Shown here one piece after another: positions 25,670-34,417 of a stretch of DNA of 64,000 nucleotides. Location: positions 186,001 to 250,000 of the forward strand of contig CAZAEZ010000001.1 in assembly GCA_964484205.1 (NCBI GenBank). Direction: 5' to 3'. This DNA is from M3007 sp964484205 (GTDB lineage Bacteria > Bacteroidota > Bacteroidia > Chitinophagales > Saprospiraceae). How positions within the stretch are numbered: position 1 is the stretch's first letter; the number at the start of each line of letters is the position of its first letter. Below the pieces are notes generated by a model that saw only the letters and a list, made by a program, of their open reading frames with translations, was not told the DNA's origin and did not search any database. A program made the position numbers and the translations under genes.

Positions 25670-26866
25670 ATGATCCGTGTTGAGGAAGCCACCGAAATAA
25701 TCCTGGAGCATGCCAAACTTATCGCCAGCGAAGATTGCCCGATCGATCATGTCCATGGGCGTGTGCTGCGGGAAACAATTTTCGCCGACCGGGATTTCCC
25801 ACCTTTTGATCGTGTGGCAATGGATGGGATCGCAATCCAGTTTGCTGTTTTTCAGGAGGGTATCCGGCGATTCAGCGTCGAAGGCCAGGTACCGGCCGGG
25901 CAACAGCCGATATCCCTGCAACACCGCAATGGCTGCCTGGAGGTGGCCACCGGCGCCGCGCTTCCGGAAGGCGCAGATACCGTCGTTCCATATGAACAAA
26001 TACAAATCGAGGGCACGGCGGCAGAAATACAAGCCGAATCTGTACGATTCCGGCAAAACATCCACCACCAGGGAACCGACCAAAAACAAGGAACGGCCCT
26101 GCTGCAGCCCGGCAGATTGCTCGGCCCTGCAGAATTGGCTATCCTGGCAACTGTTGGCAAAACGACGATTTCCGTGAGCAGGCATTTGCGGATCGCACTT
26201 GTTGCAACCGGGGATGAACTGGTAAGACCGGAAGCCACTCCCCTACCCTGGCAAATCCGGTTGTCGAATCCCTACACTTTGAAAAGTCTTCTGGAAACTA
26301 TGCCTGTTCAGGTCGAGACCTTTCATTGTTTGGATGATTTTAATGTGATAAAAAATCTGGTAAAGAAAATTTTGGCTGAGTATGATGTTTTAATACTCAG
26401 CGGCGGCGTTTCGGCCGGCAAGCGGGATTTTATTCCGGAAGTGCTCCAAGCCTGCAGCGCGGAAATTTTGTTGCACAAAGTTTCCCAACGGCCCGGAAAG
26501 CCGCTTTTATTCGGACAGGTGCCGGGTGGCGCCACTGTTTTCGCCCTGCCCGGAAACCCGGTATCGGCATTTATGTGCACCTGCAAATACCTGATGCCCT
26601 GGATTGAAAAATCGCAGGGCCTTGCGCATCCCCCTCCGGAATGGGCGTTCCTGCAAGAACCGCTGGAATTCAAACCCGACCTGACCTGGTTTGTGCCTGT
26701 ACGCATCGAAAATCAACAGGGAAAATTATGCGCTTACCCCAGGCCCGGACATGGGAGCGGAGACCTGGCAAACTTGCTGGCTGCCGACGGGTTTCTGGAA
26801 TTGCCCCGGGGGCGGGATTTGTATAGCGCCGGAGAGGCCTATCGCCTGATTCGTTACCGGAAATAA
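25670..26866 (+). CDS. moeA: Molybdopterin molybdotransferase
   Basis: A 398-residue MoeA. The N-terminal domain has FPPFDRVAMDGIAI and the beta-rich domain II has VEGQVPAG and ATGAALPEGADTVVPYEQ. The MoCF domain has LVATGDEL, ILSGGVSAGKRDFIPEVL and FGQVPGGATVFALPGNPVSA. MoeA inserts molybdate into adenylylated molybdopterin. It is transcribed alone between divergent moaC and convergent moaA; its stop abuts the moaA stop. A separate MogA/MoaB adenylyltransferase is not in the window. Confidence 0.93.
   Translation: MIRVEEATEIILEHAKLIASEDCPIDHVHGRVLRETIFADRDFPPFDRVAMDGIAIQFAVFQEGIRRFSVEGQVPAGQQPISLQHRNGCLEVATGAALPEGADTVVPYEQIQIEGTAAEIQAESVRFRQNIHHQGTDQKQGTALLQPGRLLGPAELAILATVGKTTISVSRHLRIALVATGDELVRPEATPLPWQIRLSNPYTLKSLLETMPVQVETFHCLDDFNVIKNLVKKILAEYDVLILSGGVSAGKRDFIPEVLQACSAEILLHKVSQRPGKPLLFGQVPGGATVFALPGNPVSAFMCTCKYLMPWIEKSQGLAHPPPEWAFLQEPLEFKPDLTWFVPVRIENQQGKLCAYPRPGHGSGDLANLLAADGFLELPRGRDLYSAGEAYRLIRYRK
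26241..26248 (-). other. KOPS-like octamer GGGTAGGG
   Basis: Points leftwards. It lies in moeA, on the non-coding strand. Confidence 0.5.
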
Positions 26867-27862
26867 CTAGCCGCCAATGGTCGTCATGCTTTCCCTTGCC
26901 GGAAAACCCGCAAGGCGCCTGTTTTCGGCTTCGTAACCATCCCTGGCCCGACTACCGATTGCTTCAAGCAGGGCGGTTTGTACCTCGGCGTCCGTTGCGC
27001 CGGCGCGCATCAGATCCCGGATGTTGAATACGCCCTGATCATACAAACAGGTTTTTAACAGGCCCTGCGGTGTGATCCGCAAACGATTGCATGTTCCACA
27101 AAACGTACGGGAGTACGCGGGTATAATGCCAACACTTCCGGCAAAGCCGGGGATGCTGTAGTTCAATGCGGTTGAATGTGGCGGGTCGGGGATTTTACTT
27201 AGTTGTGGGAATTCAGCGCGAATGGCAGATTCGATTCGTTTCCAGTCCCAAAACAATTCACTGTGAGGAGTCGCCCCCCCATTGAAGGGCATTTCTTCAA
27301 TAAATCGAACACTGACCGGAAAGTCCCGGGTGAGTTTCACAAACGGGATGATATCCATATCATTTTGGCCTTGTAGCAAAACCACATTAATCTTGACTTC
27401 AAAATCCTGTTCAACCATGGCCATGAAGGTAGCCCATACGGCATCAAATTCATCGCGCCGGGTTATCTGGGCAAAGCGGTTGCGGTCGAGCGTATCCAGG
27501 CTCAGATTTATCTGCCGCACACCTGATGCCAATAGTGCGGGAAGGTGCGCCCGCGTAAGGGTTCCGTTTGTCGTAAGCGCAATTTTTGTGATTCCGTCAA
27601 TTGCTGCCAAACCTTGAAACAAGTCCATTACATCGCGTCGGACAAATGGTTCTCCGCCGGTTATCCGCACTTTTTCGATGCCCATACCGGCCAATATGCG
27701 CAGCAACCGCAGCATTTCTTCATACTGCAACAAGGTGGAGCGGGGGCCAAAATTGATGCCTTCTTCCGGCATACAGTACGCACAGCGCAAATTGCAGCGA
27801 TCGGTGATGGCGAGACGCACGTAATTGATCGGGCGACCATGGTTGTCAAACAGGCTGGGCAT
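26867..27862 (-). CDS. moaA: GTP 3',8-cyclase
   Basis: A 331-residue radical SAM enzyme. The N-terminal cluster is bound by C23, C27 and C30 (CNLRCAYC). The second cluster at the C-terminal end is CGTCNRLRITPQGLLKTCLY, and the protein ends with the Gly-Gly tail (TTIGG) needed for activity. VRITGGEPFVRRD is the GGEP SAM-binding motif. MoaA starts molybdenum-cofactor synthesis from GTP. It is divergent from the permease-moaD-moaE operon, with 76 bp between them. Confidence 0.95.
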   Translation of the reverse strand: MPSLFDNHGRPINYVRLAITDRCNLRCAYCMPEEGINFGPRSTLLQYEEMLRLLRILAGMGIEKVRITGGEPFVRRDVMDLFQGLAAIDGITKIALTTNGTLTRAHLPALLASGVRQINLSLDTLDRNRFAQITRRDEFDAVWATFMAMVEQDFEVKINVVLLQGQNDMDIIPFVKLTRDFPVSVRFIEEMPFNGGATPHSELFWDWKRIESAIRAEFPQLSKIPDPPHSTALNYSIPGFAGSVGIIPAYSRTFCGTCNRLRITPQGLLKTCLYDQGVFNIRDLMRAGATDAEVQTALLEAIGSRARDGYEAENRRLAGFPARESMTTIGG

Positions 27863-27867
27863 AGTGG

Positions 27868-27875
27868 CACAAATG
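27868..27875 (-). promoter_or_regulatory. Candidate -7 element for moaA
   Basis: On the - strand it reads TACATTTG and ends 5 bp from the moaA ATG, so the mRNA would be almost leaderless. I see no clear -33 element. Confidence 0.3.
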
Positions 27876-27938
27876 TATTGCTGAAAACACGACCTTTGTA
27901 TTTTGGTTTAAATATTCGTTGGGCCCGATTTTTAAAGC

Positions 27939-28682
27939 ATGGAAATTGAACTTGTCTTACTCTTCTTTGGCGTGGCGCTACTTTACGCCACTGCCGGGTT
28001 TGGTGGAGGCTCCAGCTACCTGGCCATTATGGCTTTGTTTGGGTTGTCTATGCTCACCCTGCGACCGGTGGCACTTTTGTGCAACATCGTGGTCGTTTCT
28101 GGAAACCTCTGGATTTTTTGGCGAAATGGCCACCTGAATTTGCAAAAAACCGCACCGCTGGCATTGGCCGGCATTCCTATGGCATTTGCCGGGGGGTATT
28201 GGAAACTCAGCGAACAAACCTTTTTTATCCTGCTGGGCTTCAGTTTGATCGCTGCTGCACTTGCGATGTGGATTCAGGCCCGGCCGGTTTCCACAAAAGC
28301 CGAAGCCGCAAAAGCGCTTCCCGCTACAGCAAACCTAAGTATTGGCGGCGGGCTCGGGCTTTTGGCAGGACTAACCGGCATTGGCGGCGGAATTTTCCTG
28401 TCACCGGTGTTGCACCTTATCCGGTGGGACAAACCTAAGGTGATCGCCGCAGCGGCCAGCTTTTTTATTTTTTGCCAGTCCGTTGCCGGAATCGGCGGCC
28501 AGATGGCGCAAGGCGCAAAAATCGAGTGGAAACTTGTTTTCCCGCTGTTAATTGCTGTTTGGCTGGGCGGCCAACTCGGCGTTCGGGCAACCACAAGCCG
28601 GTTTTCACAAATTTTAGTGCGCAACCTGACGGCCCTGCTGGTGTTTTATGCAGGCTTTAACATCCTTTTCCGATACTTATGA
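27939..28682 (+). CDS. TauE/SafE family permease (sulfite-exporter type)
   Basis: A 247-residue integral membrane protein with about seven hydrophobic segments in two repeats. Each half starts with a glycine-rich motif, LLYATAGFGGGSSYLA in the first and LLAGLTGIGGGIFLSPVLHL in the second. The family exports organosulfonates or sulfite-type anions across the inner membrane. Its stop overlaps the moaD start (ATGA), so it belongs to the molybdenum-cofactor operon. That placement could mean a molybdenum-dependent sulfite-handling enzyme elsewhere, or transport of an oxyanion, but neither is shown. Confidence 0.85.
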   Translation: MEIELVLLFFGVALLYATAGFGGGSSYLAIMALFGLSMLTLRPVALLCNIVVVSGNLWIFWRNGHLNLQKTAPLALAGIPMAFAGGYWKLSEQTFFILLGFSLIAAALAMWIQARPVSTKAEAAKALPATANLSIGGGLGLLAGLTGIGGGIFLSPVLHLIRWDKPKVIAAAASFFIFCQSVAGIGGQMAQGAKIEWKLVFPLLIAVWLGGQLGVRATTSRFSQILVRNLTALLVFYAGFNILFRYL

Positions 28683-28921
28683 AAATAAAAGTTTTGACGT
28701 TTGGAATCACGCGCGATATAATCGGAGCGGACAGCCTCTTGTTGGATTTGCCGACCGGTAGCACCGTGTCCGACGTACGTGCCCACCTGGCCGATCGTTT
28801 TCCGCCAATGGAGAAACTGGTTTCCCTCATGATTGCGGTCAACGCGGAGTACGGCACACCCGACACCCAGTTGGGTGACATGGATGAACTCGCACTTATC
28901 CCACCTGTAAGCGGAGGTTGA
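28679..28921 (+). CDS. moaD: Molybdopterin synthase small subunit
   Basis: An 80-residue ubiquitin-like protein ending in the essential Gly-Gly (LIPPVSGG), which is thiocarboxylated and donates sulfur to cPMP. LTFGITRDIIG and DVRAHLADRFP match the MoaD fold. It overlaps the permease gene by 4 bp and is separated from moaE by 1 bp. The MoeB-type activating enzyme is not in the window. Confidence 0.93.
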   Translation: MKIKVLTFGITRDIIGADSLLLDLPTGSTVSDVRAHLADRFPPMEKLVSLMIAVNAEYGTPDTQLGDMDELALIPPVSGG

Positions 28922-28922
28922 C

Positions 28923-29339
28923 ATGACGGATATCCAACTACAAACAACTACCCTGTCGGAAGCAAGCTGCAGGCATTTTGTTGCCGATGACCAAGTCGGT
29001 GCAATCGTACTGTTTGCAGGCACTGTCCGCAACCAAACGCAAGGCAAAACCGTGCTTCGGCTTGAATTTGAAGCCTATGCGCCCATGGCCGTTGCCGAAA
29101 TGCGTAAAATTGCCGAACAGGCTATTCGGCAATTTGATGTGCTGAAGGTCAGCATCCACCACAGAGTCGGCATATTGGCCATCGGTGAAATCCCGGTGGT
29201 TATTGCGGTTTCGGCCAAACACCGGGCCGCAGCATTTGAAGCGTGTCAATATTGTATCGACACCCTGAAACAAACTGTTCCGATTTGGAAGAAGGAAGTT
29301 TTTGAAGACGGCGCCGTGTGGGTGGCCGCACATCCCTAA
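28923..29339 (+). CDS. moaE: Molybdopterin synthase catalytic subunit
   Basis: A 138-residue protein. VGAIVLFAGTVRNQTQGK, LEFEAYAPMA, VSIHHRVGILAIGEI and VPIWKKEVFEDG are the MoaE motifs, with catalytic lysines in the last one. MoaE and MoaD together convert cPMP to molybdopterin. It is the last gene of the operon and ends 9 bp before the convergent gene that follows. Confidence 0.95.
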   Translation: MTDIQLQTTTLSEASCRHFVADDQVGAIVLFAGTVRNQTQGKTVLRLEFEAYAPMAVAEMRKIAEQAIRQFDVLKVSIHHRVGILAIGEIPVVIAVSAKHRAAAFEACQYCIDTLKQTVPIWKKEVFEDGAVWVAAHP

Positions 29340-29348
29340 CGATTGTGG

Positions 29349-29732
29349 TCAGCAATTAAGCGGGGCGTCTGCAGCGAGTTCGGTAAAAAAGTCAGTTTTG
29401 TCCTCGTCCGGCCTGTCTTTGCAGGGAAAATCTTTTTCCACCAAAACGTGCAAGGCATGCCCGTCGCCCAACGGAATAAAACACTCCATTGAAACGTCCT
29501 CGGTGTCCATCCAGTGTTGTGCCGTTGCACCGGGAATTTTTAAACAAAGCCTGCCATTTTCAAATTGAACTGCGATGTCCTGCAAGTTTTCGTCAAGCAG
29601 TAATTCCCACGCAAATACTTGTCCGTCAGGGAAATGAATGCCCGCTTCCAACCAATTTTCAGCGCGCAGCTGGACAATTTCGGATTTCCGAAGGCGCAAG
29701 CGGATGCTATTTTGTTCACACCGTATTTTCAT
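29349..29732 (-). CDS. Conserved small protein of unknown function
   Basis: A 127-residue acidic cytoplasmic protein. It is beta-rich (MKIRCEQNSIRLRLRKSEI, FAWELLLDENLQDIAVQFENGRLCLKIP), then has an acidic stretch KDRPDEDKTDFFTEL. I recall similar short Bacteroidota proteins (DUF7009-like) that also start with IRLRLxxSE, but I cannot confirm this. It sits convergently against moaE, and no link to cofactor synthesis is visible beyond position. Confidence 0.6.
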   Translation of the reverse strand: MKIRCEQNSIRLRLRKSEIVQLRAENWLEAGIHFPDGQVFAWELLLDENLQDIAVQFENGRLCLKIPGATAQHWMDTEDVSMECFIPLGDGHALHVLVEKDFPCKDRPDEDKTDFFTELAADAPLNC

Positions 29733-29870
29733 GATCTTTTTTTTCTTGTAAAATTAAGAAACGGCCGGAAATTTCCCAAGTACACACGGAAGCGCTGCGG
29801 CTTTCGTTTCTTTGACGTGTTTTTTAGAAATTGCACAAATCAACCATGTGTTTACCAATAAAAACAAGCC

Positions 29871-30329
29871 ATGTACGTAAAATTAATCCATCTGGCGCTT
29901 GCCTGTTTACCCGCTTTTTCCATTGCCCAATGCCCGGAATTTCAAATCACAGCGCTGCATGATCTTCAGCGCGCCACTGCCGATCAAAAAGAACACAGCA
30001 TCACGGCGCTCGGCTTCGACCTGCGCAGCGCATTTACCCAGCGCGGCGAATCTATCCGCAGTTATTCCAAGTGCTGGAATTCAAACTTTCAGGATCAATC
30101 TGTGTTTGAACAGCTCGTCTGGTGGAACCAAACAGCGAATTCGATTACATTTATGACTCTGAATGAAACCCACTACACTGCCCTGCGCAAACGAATTTTG
30201 AACCGGCATTCCGGCAAACCCGTTACTGAAAATCCGGATTTTTACCTGGGCAAAGTTTTTCAGTATCGTTTTGGTGGGCGGCGTGTCGACGAAGTAGATT
30301 ATTTTTTTGTTCAGATTACCTTTCGTTAA
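29871..30329 (+). CDS. Exported protein of unknown function
   Basis: A 152-residue protein with a signal peptide (MYVKLIHLALACLPAFSIAQ, cleaved after AQ). The mature part is a single compact domain with two cysteines (CPEFQITAL and SKCWNSN) and an aromatic-rich middle (LVWWNQTANSITFMTLNETHY). The last residues, DYFFVQITFR, form a beta strand. No family is recognised. The spacing to the rhodanese gene (48 bp) allows an operon. Confidence 0.6.
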   Translation: MYVKLIHLALACLPAFSIAQCPEFQITALHDLQRATADQKEHSITALGFDLRSAFTQRGESIRSYSKCWNSNFQDQSVFEQLVWWNQTANSITFMTLNETHYTALRKRILNRHSGKPVTENPDFYLGKVFQYRFGGRRVDEVDYFFVQITFR

Positions 30330-30377
30330 CCCATGCAGCCATTCAAATTTCCTGTCTGACAGCTAAATTTATACCGT

Positions 30378-30764
30378 ATGCGACTCCTTTTATTTTTCTT
30401 TTTAACATTCGCCGGGCTTTCTTGTGCCCAAATAGGCGTTCAGGCACAAACCAAAACAAGCGTTGATAATTTTGAAGCCTTACTGACCCAAACGGATTCT
30501 TTTCAACTTGTCGACGTGCGATCTCCGGAAGAATACGCCGATGGACATCTCGAAGGCGCACAACTGATCAATTTTTACGAAGAAAACTTTTCAACTCAAT
30601 TGGAACAGCTGGATAAAAAGCGGCCCGTGCTGGTGTATTGCGCTTCCGGCAACCGGAGTGGCAAAACAGCGGTGCTACTCGGTGAAATGGGCTTTAAAAA
30701 AATTTATGACCTCGACGGCGGAATAAAAGCGTGGCGCGCTGCCGGTAAAAAAATTGTTGAGTAG
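30378..30764 (+). CDS. Rhodanese-domain lipoprotein
   Basis: A 128-residue protein with a lipoprotein signal (LTFAGLSC, Cys16) and one rhodanese domain. The domain has LVDVRSPEEYADGHLEGA, the active-site loop VYCASGNRSG with the catalytic Cys, and the closing motif YDLDGGIKAWRAAGK. It may move sulfane sulfur or relay thiols in the periplasm. It ends 4 bp before the next gene, and both are read in one direction. Confidence 0.88.
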   Translation: MRLLLFFFLTFAGLSCAQIGVQAQTKTSVDNFEALLTQTDSFQLVDVRSPEEYADGHLEGAQLINFYEENFSTQLEQLDKKRPVLVYCASGNRSGKTAVLLGEMGFKKIYDLDGGIKAWRAAGKKIVE

Positions 30765-30768
30765 ACCC

Positions 30769-31647
30769 ATGTTCGAAGCCTATTGGCAGATTTTTCAAAA
30801 TGCTTTCCGAGGTTATGCCAATTACGTTTATCACGAGTTGCTTCACCCCGATTGGAATAATTATTTCTACTGGCTAATCGGCATTTCGGTGGCGGTCTAT
30901 GCCTTGGAGCTGGCCTTCCCCTGGCGGAAGAATCAACCGCGAATCCGGGAGGATTTTTGGCTGGATTCCTTCTACATGTTTTTCAACTTTTTCCTTTTCG
31001 GATTGGTTGGGTATGCGGCGGTTTCCAATGTCGCCGTCCGCGCATTTAATGATTTGCTGGCCTGGGCTTTTGGCATTCAAAACCTGGTAGCCTTGAATAT
31101 TGCCGCCACACCCCATTGGGTGCAATTGTTGATCTTGTTCGTCGTACGTGATTTTATTCAATGGAATGTGCACCGCCTGCTGCACCGTGTTCCCTGGCTT
31201 TGGGAGTTTCACAAAGTGCACCACTCGGTCCGGCAGATGGGTTTTGCCGCGCACCTGCGTTTTCACTTTATGGAAACCATAGTTTACCGGACGATCGAAT
31301 ACCTGCCGCTGGCGATGATCGGTTTTGGCATACAGGATTTTATCCTGGTGCATTTATTCACGCTTACCATCGGCCACTTGAACCACGCCAATATTTACCT
31401 GCCGCTTGGGCCGTTGAAATATATTTTCAACAATCCGCAAATGCATATCTGGCATCATGCCAAGGCGTTGCCGGAAGGCAAATACGGGGTCAATTACGGG
31501 CTTACGCTAAGTGCCTGGGACTATCTGTTTGGCACCAATTGGATACCAAAAGATGGCCGGGACATCAAACTCGGGTTCCCGGATGTGGACGAATACCCAC
31601 ATGGTTTTTTTGCACAAATGTGGCGGCCGTTCCGGCGTGATTCCTAA
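30769..31647 (+). CDS. Sterol desaturase / fatty acid hydroxylase family membrane protein
   Basis: A 292-residue di-iron membrane enzyme from ATG 30769. It has about four hydrophobic segments and the histidine boxes HRLLHRVPWLWEFHKVHHS, HLNHANIY and MHIWHHAK. Family members hydroxylate or desaturate lipids, for example fatty acids, sphingolipids or carotenoids. It follows the rhodanese gene by 4 bp and meets the E1 dehydrogenase gene tail to tail at 31656. The substrate cannot be told from sequence. Confidence 0.88.
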   Translation: MFEAYWQIFQNAFRGYANYVYHELLHPDWNNYFYWLIGISVAVYALELAFPWRKNQPRIREDFWLDSFYMFFNFFLFGLVGYAAVSNVAVRAFNDLLAWAFGIQNLVALNIAATPHWVQLLILFVVRDFIQWNVHRLLHRVPWLWEFHKVHHSVRQMGFAAHLRFHFMETIVYRTIEYLPLAMIGFGIQDFILVHLFTLTIGHLNHANIYLPLGPLKYIFNNPQMHIWHHAKALPEGKYGVNYGLTLSAWDYLFGTNWIPKDGRDIKLGFPDVDEYPHGFFAQMWRPFRRDS

Positions 31648-31655
31648 GCGCAGTT

Positions 31656-33773
31656 TCACCACCGCAGCAACCCATCAATAGCCGCTTCCACTTTTTCAAT
31701 GGACGGGATCATTTCTTGTTCGAGCGTTGAATTGAGCGGTACGGCCGGCATGTTTGCCGCGCCAAGCGTGCGCACCGGCGCATCGAGCCATTGAAAGCAG
31801 TTTTCTGAAATACGCGCGGCTAAGCTTTGGGCAAAGGTGTTTTGCACAGGTTCTTCAGTAACTACGAGTACCCGCCCATGGCGCCGGGCAAGTGCGTACA
31901 TGGCCTCCTCATCCAAGGGGAACAGGGTGCGCAAATCAAGCACCGCTACCCTACCCTGGAATTTTTTTGCGGCATTCACCGCCCAGTGAACGCCCATGCC
32001 GTAGCTGACCACGCCCAGGGTTTCTCCTTTTTCGACGGCTGTCGCATCGGCATCCAAAAAAAGGTTTGCTTTGCCAAAGGGAAGCACGTAATCTTCAGCA
32101 GGTTCCACCGTTCGGGCGGCTTCTGTGCCGCGTACTTTGGACCAATACAGGCCTTTGTGTTCAAAAATAACAACCGGATTTGGATCGAGGTAAGCTGTTT
32201 TGAAAAGCCCTTTCAGATCGGCGCCATTGCTGGGGTAGGCGATTTTGATCCCCCGGATGTTGGTTACCACGCTTTCCACGCTGCTGCTGTGGTATGGCCC
32301 GCCGCTTCCGTACGCCCCGATCGGTACGCGAAGGATGCAACTCACCGGCCATTTTCCATTGGTCAGGTAACAGGAGCGGCTCACTTCCGTGAAAAGTTGG
32401 TTCAATGCCGGCCAGATGTAATCGGCAAATTGTACCTCCACGATGGGCTTGAGCCCCGCGGCACTCATACCCACTGTGCTGCCGATGATAAATGCCTCCT
32501 GAATGGGGGTGTTAAATACCCGGTGGTCGCCGAAGGTTTCGGCCAGGGTGGCCGCTTCGCGAAAAACGCCACCGAGGCGGCGCCCGACATCCTGTCCGTA
32601 CAGCAGGCATTCCGGGTGTTTTTCCATCAGTTCCTTTACGGCAAACAACGCACAGTCTACCATGACTTTGGCTTCCCGGCCCTGGGGGGCGCGGTTTCCG
32701 CGCTCTTCGGCAACTGGCGTCGGAGCAAAGTCGTGCGTGTACAGGTCTTCCGGGGTTGGGTCCGGGGCATTTTTACTTTTTTCAAAATCGGTGGCAACGG
32801 TAGCGCCGGCCTCCGATTCCATTTTAAGAAGTTGCTTTTCCGTAAAACCGTTTTCCAGCATGGTTTTTCGAAGTATCGGATAGGGGTCGCGCTTCTGGTG
32901 TTCCTTGAGGTCGTCGCGGTACCACTCCATGCGTACGCCGGAGGTGTGGTGGTTTAACAGAGGGACCTTTGCGTGGATCAGGAACGGCCGGCGTTCCTTG
33001 CGCATTTTTTCCAAAACACCTTGCGCCGTTTGCCAGCAAGTCACAAAATCATTGCCCGGAATACTTACTGCTTCCAGTCCGGGAAAGCCTTTGGCATACT
33101 CGGCTGCATTTGCCACCCGGGTTTCTTCGGCGTTGGCCGAAATATCCCAGCCGTTGTCTTGAACCAGATATAAAATGGGCAATTTTTTCAAAACGGCCAT
33201 TTGGAATGCTTCACTCACCTCCCCTTCAGTTACCGATGCATCGCCCAGGGAACATACCACGATTGGCGGGTTTTTCAATTCCGCCTTTGTTTGCATCCCC
33301 ATCTGTTCCTTGTACAGAAACCCCATTGCCGTACCGGTGGCCGGGATAGCTTGCATGCCCGTCGCGCTACTTTGATGCGGGATCTTGGGTTTGTCTGCAT
33401 CCCGCAGCGAAGGGTGGCAATAGTACGACCTGCCGCCTGAAAAGGGATCGTCGCGTTTGGCCATTAATTGCAACATACAATCGAAAGGCCGCAGCCCGAT
33501 TCCAAGCAAAATACTGTCGTCCCGGTAATACGGAAAAATGTAATCCTGCGGCAACAATTGCAAAGCCACTGCCAGTTGAATGGCCTCATGCCCCCGGGAA
33601 GTGGCGTGCACGTATTTGGAAACAAACTTGGTGTTTGCTTCATAAATTTCGGTCATCGCTTTTGCTGTGGCCATCAGCCGGAAAGCACGCTCCAATACTG
33701 CTACAGGAACTTTTGAAGGCGATTTGGTGGGGGAAGACTGTTTTTTTCGGGGCGTTTTAACGGTCGTACTCAA
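31656..33773 (-). CDS. Fused E1 alpha/beta 2-oxoacid dehydrogenase
   Basis: A 705-residue protein joining both E1 subunits. The alpha part (residues about 25-345) has the TPP-binding motif around VVCSLGDASVTEGEVSEAFQMAVL and HHTSGVRMEWYR. The beta part (from about 370) has LLYGQDVGRRLGGVFREAATL, FNTPIQEAFIIGSTVG, VEVQFADYIWPALNQL and VLVVTEEPVQNTFAQ. Together they decarboxylate a 2-oxoacid with TPP and load a lipoyl-bearing E2. Branched-chain oxoacids are most common for this fused type in Bacteroidota, but pyruvate cannot be ruled out. No E2 or E3 gene is adjacent. Confidence 0.88.
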   Translation of the reverse strand: MSTTVKTPRKKQSSPTKSPSKVPVAVLERAFRLMATAKAMTEIYEANTKFVSKYVHATSRGHEAIQLAVALQLLPQDYIFPYYRDDSILLGIGLRPFDCMLQLMAKRDDPFSGGRSYYCHPSLRDADKPKIPHQSSATGMQAIPATGTAMGFLYKEQMGMQTKAELKNPPIVVCSLGDASVTEGEVSEAFQMAVLKKLPILYLVQDNGWDISANAEETRVANAAEYAKGFPGLEAVSIPGNDFVTCWQTAQGVLEKMRKERRPFLIHAKVPLLNHHTSGVRMEWYRDDLKEHQKRDPYPILRKTMLENGFTEKQLLKMESEAGATVATDFEKSKNAPDPTPEDLYTHDFAPTPVAEERGNRAPQGREAKVMVDCALFAVKELMEKHPECLLYGQDVGRRLGGVFREAATLAETFGDHRVFNTPIQEAFIIGSTVGMSAAGLKPIVEVQFADYIWPALNQLFTEVSRSCYLTNGKWPVSCILRVPIGAYGSGGPYHSSSVESVVTNIRGIKIAYPSNGADLKGLFKTAYLDPNPVVIFEHKGLYWSKVRGTEAARTVEPAEDYVLPFGKANLFLDADATAVEKGETLGVVSYGMGVHWAVNAAKKFQGRVAVLDLRTLFPLDEEAMYALARRHGRVLVVTEEPVQNTFAQSLAARISENCFQWLDAPVRTLGAANMPAVPLNSTLEQEMIPSIEKVEAAIDGLLRW
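31949..31956 (-). other. KOPS-like octamer GGGTAGGG
   Basis: Points leftwards. It lies in the E1 gene, on the coding strand. Confidence 0.5.
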
Positions 33774-33804
33774 CGGATCGTGATTTTTTGTTATCAGAAT
33801 CCCG

Positions 33805-33812
33805 CAAAGGTA
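33805..33812 (-). promoter_or_regulatory. Candidate -7 element for the E1 gene
   Basis: On the - strand it reads TACCTTTG, an exact TAnnTTTG match, 32 bp upstream of the ATG at 33773. Confidence 0.4.
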
Positions 33813-33817
33813 GTGGC

Positions 33818-34258
33818 TTATTCGCTATCCACCCGGGTCGATTGCCAATTGAGTAGTACCCAGTGCCGTTTTTTCTTCCGGTAAACAGCCGTGTAGCGCA
33901 ACAATACCGAAAATGCCTGGCCATGAATTTCCCCATCCACATTAACTAATCCGTTTACCAGGGCCATTTTACCGTAGCGGCGGACTATCGGGTTGGGCTT
34001 GCGCAACATAGCCAGGTAATTAATTGTACCGGTTGCAATCGCGGTGAGGTGCTGCTGTTTATTCTCCTGAAGTCCGTTTGAATGCAGGTAGTGCAAATCG
34101 CTGTCGAGCATGGTCCTGAGTTGTACGGTATCTTTTCCAACCATTGCTTCAAACCGTTGCTGTTCGGTTTCCAAGATTGTCTTTTTAGCATTAATTTGCG
34201 CAATGGAGGCGTTGGATGAACCCAGGACAACTACCAAAAAAAGGGTGAATTTCCACAT
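33818..34258 (-). CDS. Exported SnoaL/DUF4440-like protein
   Basis: A 146-residue protein with a signal peptide (MWKFTLFLVVVLGSSNASIAQ). ATG 34258 is preferred over one three codons upstream. The mature part looks like an NTF2/SnoaL-like domain: a helix (ILETEQQRFEAMVGKDTVQLRTML), then LHYLHSNGLQENKQQHLTAIATG and a strand-rich end (VLLRYTAVYRKKKRHWVLLNWQSTRV). These domains often bind small molecules. No active-site pattern can be assigned. It is 44 bp upstream of the E1 gene in the same direction, and the putative E1 promoter lies in that gap. Confidence 0.7.
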   Translation of the reverse strand: MWKFTLFLVVVLGSSNASIAQINAKKTILETEQQRFEAMVGKDTVQLRTMLDSDLHYLHSNGLQENKQQHLTAIATGTINYLAMLRKPNPIVRRYGKMALVNGLVNVDGEIHGQAFSVLLRYTAVYRKKKRHWVLLNWQSTRVDSE

Positions 34259-34417
34259 TTGAAGCATTTGTTTTAAGCGCCAAATCTACTGCCAAACCGA
34301 CCGAAAAACCTTAATTTGTCGCCAATCCATTGTGATTTTCCCAATAAAGGTTAACTGTTTTGTGTTTACTTTGTGGAACAATTTTTGTTACTTTTATTTC
34401 TTTCAATCCTTTTTACC

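Noticed and set aside
31827..32957. 376-codon + strand open frame opposite the E1 gene
   Set aside because: Antisense shadow of a gene with clear TPP and E1 beta motifs; no domain of its own.
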